This document shows, piece after piece, positions 59,650 to 64,000 of a stretch of DNA of 64,000 nt. The position numbers were made by a program, and so were the translations under genes. A model generated the notes under the pieces. That model was given only the letters and a program-made list of their open reading frames with translations, had not been told where the DNA came from and did no database searches. Source of the stretch: Hydra vulgaris (lineage: Eukaryota > Cnidaria > Hydrozoa > Anthoathecata > Hydridae); assembly GCF_038396675.1 (NCBI RefSeq), contig NC_088925.1, positions 58,708,501 to 58,772,500 of the forward strand, in the 5' to 3' direction. Positions within the stretch are counted from its first letter, which is position 1, and the number at the start of each line of letters is the position of its first letter.

Positions 59650-62600
59650 CACTGTTCCAAAAAAAGGCTTCCCACCCAAACCTTCTGACCCAGAAAAACC
59701 CTCTTGAGGGATGATAGTATGTACCTGGAGGATCAAAAAAATATTAAACTCAAAATCACTGATTGGCGCCCGAGAAAGAAAATTGCATTTAGCTATAAAG
59801 TTTATGCTATAAATGAAAAGGTTCAAAGAAAATAAAATCAGTTGTATTAAAAAAAATTTCTGTATTAAGAAAAAGTAACTCTACATACATAAAAAACAAT
59901 GCAATTAAATTCACTGTCAACAAAAAAAAGCGAAAAATCTTTTTAAATTTTTTTTCTGGAGTTAAGCGACCAAAGCCTTTAGACTTTTGTAGCGCAACAC
60001 AAACCTAAAAGTTGGGTAAAATTCTGGGAAAAGACATGTATATGTTTGTTTACATTTATGTTTTTTAGATTTGTGTTTATTTAAAACAAAAAACATAGTT
60101 CTTGATGACAAAATGCTTAATAGGGCAAAGACTCATAAAGAAAACCGAAAATGTATCTGCTTTCTTTTTTCAAAAAGGCTTCTAGAGCACTGACTGACGA
60201 TATGCATTGGTGTACACTGGATTTTTAGATGTTTGAGTTTTGACACTTACAGGCATTGTGCAAACTCCAAACTTTTGTATGTTTATTCTTATATCAAAAA
60301 AGAATCTTTTGCAAAGAATTAAGGTAATTGGAGCTTGGGAGCAAAAAAACCCTAATTTTTGGGCCCACCCAGGCCTTAACGTGGGAGCAACAAGTTTATA
60401 AAGTATTTTCTTTACTATTTTTATCTAAATTCATATTCATTAACAGATTTTAAATTTCATGCAATAATCTCTTAGTGCCTGTAAGTGTCAAAACTCAAAC
60501 ATCTAAAAATCTAGTGTACACCACTGATATGAAACACAGATCACAGGTTATTTTACAGAAACAGATTGATTTTCAAGACCCAAGAGTCCCTTTTGGTGTA
60601 TATGAGGCCTGTAGATCATCACTTAGAACATGTGATGAAGGTCAGAAGTTCACTTTGCCAGAACTTCACAACTTTAATTCAATCAGTCTAAAAACACTGA
60701 CCAGGAACTTCAACCTGTGATTGCAAGATTTGCTCAACTGCAAGACTATCTGGAAAAACTAAGCCTACTTTTCTTGAAAACTCATCCAACCCAGGACCAG
60801 CCAAGGTTACAAAAGCTCAAAATACTGTAGAGAAAAGATGTGGAAAATGCTTTTCAGTCATTGGCCGTGGTTTTGCTCATGTATGTACAAAGAGTACTCT
60901 ACACAAGAACTTGGTTGAAGTCACATCAAAGGACAGACTTGCTGCTGAAACAGTTGCAGTGTCAGTCATTTCTTCATCTGAAGCATCTCCACATGGAACA
61001 ATTTGTCTCAAACAAGCACAAGGAGGCAGTCCATTTCCAGTTCTTCAAGGTAAATAATGTCTATAATGTGATTAAGAAATATAATTGGTTTGTATAATAA
61101 TTGAGAATCTTGACATCATTTTGTAATTTATTTGCAGGTTCGTCATGATCCAAATGCCTTTTTCCAGAAAAAGAAGTCCTTGGTGCTGAAGACTTAGCAA
61201 AAGTACAAATGAACACTGGTCTTTCTAACTCTGGAGTGCAGAAGCTGGTTTCAACCTTGAACAATGTGCCACAGACCCGCATTGTAGAAAAAAATTTTGC
61301 AACTAACTTTCAGTCTTTTGGGCGACAACTTGCACCTGAATTTACTCAACATGTCACTAGAAGACTTCTGACTCATCAAACTGCAAAAGATTCCAGTGTC
61401 AAAAAGGCAGCTTTTACTTGCTGTTTGTGAGAAACTTCCAGAAACCTATGAGCATGTGAAAACAATCTTAGAACTCGTTCAAGTGCACCAAATAAGTTTC
61501 TTCTTGTCTTGTGACATGAAACTTGCATTTATGGAATTCAGTCATATGCTAGTTCACACCCTTGTACATGGTGTGACATTGATACAAAGAATCTTGCAAG
61601 CTGTGGAACTCCTCGAACCTTCGGTTCTGTCAAGAAAAACTTTGAAGCTTTCATTGCCTCTGGGGATGATAGCAAAAAAGCAAAAAGGTTTAACAATATT
61701 ATTCATTCTCCAATTATCAGTCTTCCTGATGATTCTCTCCTTATTGACCTTATCCCTCCAATGGAGCTCCATCTGCTATTAGGAGTTGTGAACCATCTGC
61801 TTAAGTCACTCAAAGACTCTTGAACTAATGTTGACAAGTGGCTTTCTGCACTACACATTCAAATTAAGCCATACCATGGTGGTCAGTTGGCTGGACCAAA
61901 ATGCAGAAAGATCCTGAAAAATATTGACTTACTTCAACAGCTAGCTGAAAGAGAGTCTGCATTTCAAGTTTTTGTTGACACAATGCAAAAATTCAATGCT
62001 GTTGTAGAGTCATGCTTTGGCAATGAACTTGACAAAGACTATTCTGAAAAAATCGAAACTTTCACAGAATCCTACATTGTTCTCAATGGGCTATCTGTAA
62101 CACCAAAAGTTCACACAGTCTTTCACCACATTCAACATTTCATCAACAGAAGGTAATGCTCCCTAGGCATCTTCAGTGAACAAAGAGCAGAGGCACTACA
62201 TCATGAGTTTAAGCTCCATTGGCAAAGATTCAAATGTTTTCCTGGTCATCCTCAATATGCAGAGCACTTGACCAACTGTCTAGTTGATCTTAACAGCAAG
62301 CACATGTGAAGAATGAAAACTTAGAATTAAGTTCAGAATTGTGTCAAAGAATAGTAGTATTTTCTAGAAAGAATAGTAGTATTTTTTCATCTTATTTTTA
62401 GAATTTTATCACCTTTTCAATCTTTTTTGATTGTTTGATGAGTTTATGTTAGAAAATATATTTTTGAATAATAAAAATTAATAAATTCCTTTCATAGGTC
62501 CTTCAAATTTTAGGCATAAATTTAAAATGCAATTTTCTCTCTCAGACGCCAATCAGTGATTTTGAGTTAAATATTTTTTTGATCCTCTAGGTACATACTA

Positions 62601-62666
62601 TCATCCCTCAAGAGGGTTTCTCTGGGTCAGATGGTTTGGGTGGGAAGCCTTTTTATTGGAACAGTG
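59650..62666 (+). mobile_element. Chapaev-like (CMC-type) DNA transposon, CACTG ends, CTTT duplication
   Basis: The ends start CACTGTTCC at 59650 and mirror at 62666, with about 145 bp of inverted similarity (for example ggcttcccacccaaacc and gatgatagtatgtacct). CTTT lies directly outside each end (59646-59649 and 62667-62670), a 4-bp duplication. CAC-start termini plus a 4-bp duplication are the described hallmarks of Chapaev. The single gene inside (60480-62309) is decayed. Confidence 0.8.
60480..62309 (+). pseudogene. Chapaev/RAG1-like-topology transposase, frameshifted, with one intron
   Basis: The frames in order: FQDPRVPFGVYEACRSSLRT, then [16 protein letters not shown] (a zinc-type Cys cluster). 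An 88-bp intron follows (gtaaat at 61050 to ttgcag at 61137). FPEKEVLGAEDLAKVQMNTG, NFATNFQSFGRQLAPEF and a shift come next. SHPCTWCDIDTKNLASCGTP (Cys pair), LIPPMELHLLLGVVNHLL, YHGGQLAGPKCRKILKNIDL, VTPKVHTVFHHIQHFI and FSEQRAEALHHEFKLHWQRF (possible final Glu) end with a stop at 62307. The order Cys-pair, D-region, core, C-terminal Glu/His recalls RAG1 and Transib/Chapaev transposases. At least three frame breaks and a TGA after the intron make it inactive. Confidence 0.65.
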
Positions 62667-63572
62667 CTTTATTATTACAGTTATGATCAGTTGTTACTAT
62701 ATGTTCTTGATTTTAACATGATTTTAATAAGAAATATTATTTAGCGTAGAGAATATTTATATAATTTTTATTATCATTAAATTTCTAGAAAACAAATGAA
62801 AGAAAAAAGTTGCCAGGTTTTCAGTACCACCTGAAATGGCTAAAGAAACAGGAAGGATGTTAAAAAAGCCTAACTCAACTAGATAGTTATTTAAGTTCAG
62901 AAACATCTTATAGCTCCAAGAATGTTGCTGAGATAAATATTTTGATATATGAAGCCAATTTAAACCAAATCAAAAAATATGAAGTTGAGATGGAAGGTGA
63001 AAAATTGAGCCAAAACAGAGAATTGAGCAAAACTGAGAAACCATCAAGGGAAAGCCAATTTTAAACACTGTTCCTGCAAGTTTAACTAGCGTGCTCTCTT
63101 TTTGTACATGGGAAGAAATTTCTGATTGGCCTCAGACTCTTACGAACCATAATATTCAAGAATAGCTATAAAGGGTCCTTTAAACCGTCAATCAAACAGC
63201 CACACAAGAAATTGCGACAATCCTTCATTTAGCTTAAGTTTTTTTTGGTGAAAAATTTCAATTGGTGAAAGTCATCCAAGATCATGGCTAATTTACTCAG
63301 AAAAAATGAATAAAATATTTTGTTTTTGTTGTAAACTATTCAACAAAACAGGTGTTTACCTTGCAAAAACAAGATATGCTGGCTGAAGACATTTATCACA
63401 GAACTTATTAAGGCATGAAATTAGTGTTGATCATATTGAAAGCTTTAACAAATGGATCGAGTTGAAAAGAAGACTTTGAAGTTTAAAAAACTGTTGATTG
63501 TTATATGTTATATGTTATATGAAGAAGCAACTTTTGAATGAAATTGATTGATGAGATAATGTTCTAATTATT

Positions 63573-63615
63573 TTGTCCGATGATCCTCTAATGCATTTAG
63601 AGGATCATCTGACAA
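63573..63615. repeat. Hairpin, about 18-bp arms, in hAT coding sequence
   Basis: ttgtccgatgatcctcta mirrors tagaggatcatctgacaa with one mismatch; the second arm is the native RGSSDK codons. Confidence 0.9.
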
Positions 63616-63722
63616 ACAATATGAAAAAAGCAATGAAAATTTCCTGAAAATAGTTGAACTTATGACAGAATTTGACCCAATTATGGAATATCATGTTTCC
63701 GAAGCAGTGGAAAATCCAAAAA

Positions 63723-63790
63723 AGAAAAAACTTAAAGAAAACTTTTTTCCTGCTACTAGGCAGGAAAAAAGTTTTCTTTAAGTTTTTTCT
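63723..63790. repeat. Perfect hairpin, 31-bp arms, 6-nt loop, in hAT coding sequence
   Basis: agaaaaaacttaaagaaaac ... cctgc (63723-63753) is mirrored exactly at 63760-63790; frame is lost after it. Confidence 0.96.
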
Positions 63791-64000
63791 TTTTTTTTTC
63801 TTAAAAAATTTTTGAAAGCCTAGTACTACTTTATTATTGCGGATTGAATGCCAGATGCCAGTGATCAGGAACAAGTAACTCTTATCATACGATATCTAAT
63901 CATAGAAAAATGTAACAATTTAGTGGTGGTCGACATCCAAGAGAGCTTCTTTAACTTTTTTGGTGATGATATTGTAAATTTTTAAAATTTTTTTATCTTT

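Larger units (their letters stand above)
62770..63960 (+). pseudogene. hAT (TTF/ZMYM-type) transposase remnant running to the right edge
   Basis: Shifted plus-strand frames give a KLPGFQYHLKWLKKQEG start, then WEEISDWPQTLTNHNI, and a TTF-like cysteine stretch ([15 protein letters not shown], near 63330). DHIESFNKWIELKRRL follows, then RGSSDKQYEKSNENFLKIVE, MTEFDPIMEYHVSEAVENPK and, after a hairpin, DASDQEQVTLIIRYLIIEKC. The order fits hAT transposases with a TTF finger followed by the core. Two inverted duplications (63573-63615 and 63723-63790) break the coding sequence. Confidence 0.7.

Overview
The window looks like cnidarian, most likely Hydra, nuclear DNA. It is very AT-rich, has long (TA)n tracts, and is packed with decayed DNA transposons and LINEs of kinds common in Hydra. 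Long single-species coding sequences are rare. The organism call is an inference from composition and element content; no database was searched. I see no rRNA, tRNA, CRISPR array, LTR retroelement or virus.

Left third (1-21 kb): a nest of cut-and-paste transposons. A minus-strand hAT with a zinc finger at its N terminus runs off the left edge. A plus-strand BED-finger hAT (about 1768-9050) is split by a complete Tigger/pogo element (2177-5098, TA duplication, intact 555-codon frame) and by a complete TTAA-flanked Kolobok-like element (5181-7941, intact 594-codon frame). A decayed P-like transposase follows (9221-11118), with a mariner/Tc1 fragment inside. A second Kolobok-like copy (11266-15845, minus) is itself split by a hAT (11860-14054) seven codons before its stop. 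After a 394-bp foldback (17699-18092) come minus-strand CR1-like LINE pieces.

Middle (21-44 kb): decayed LINE pieces on both strands, minisatellites, a minus-strand FLYWCH/MULE/RING gene interrupted by a 352-bp MITE-like element (31306-33080), a solo Kolobok end (38680-38971), and a transposon of unassigned family with roughly 0.47-kb inverted ends (40201-43903) whose transposase has only one frameshift and one premature stop.

Right third (44-64 kb): the best candidate host gene. Three plus-strand exons at 44601-44858, 51673-51930 and 57638-57937 encode paralogous death-fold domains. All have lengths divisible by three and the same phase at both splice sites. Their long introns are filled with LINE pieces, a Tc1 fragment, tandem repeats, TA microsatellites and a hAT (53398-55749). 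The last 6 kb hold a tandem duplication bounded by (TA)n, a Chapaev-like element with CACTG ends and a CTTT duplication (59650-62666), and a hAT pseudogene running toward the right edge.

A theme across the window is short, often perfect, inverted duplications. Several fall inside transposase coding sequence, where they insert new in-frame or frame-breaking residues. The pair at 1051-1120 has the order X X' Y' Y, which is what joining two hairpin-capped broken ends would leave.
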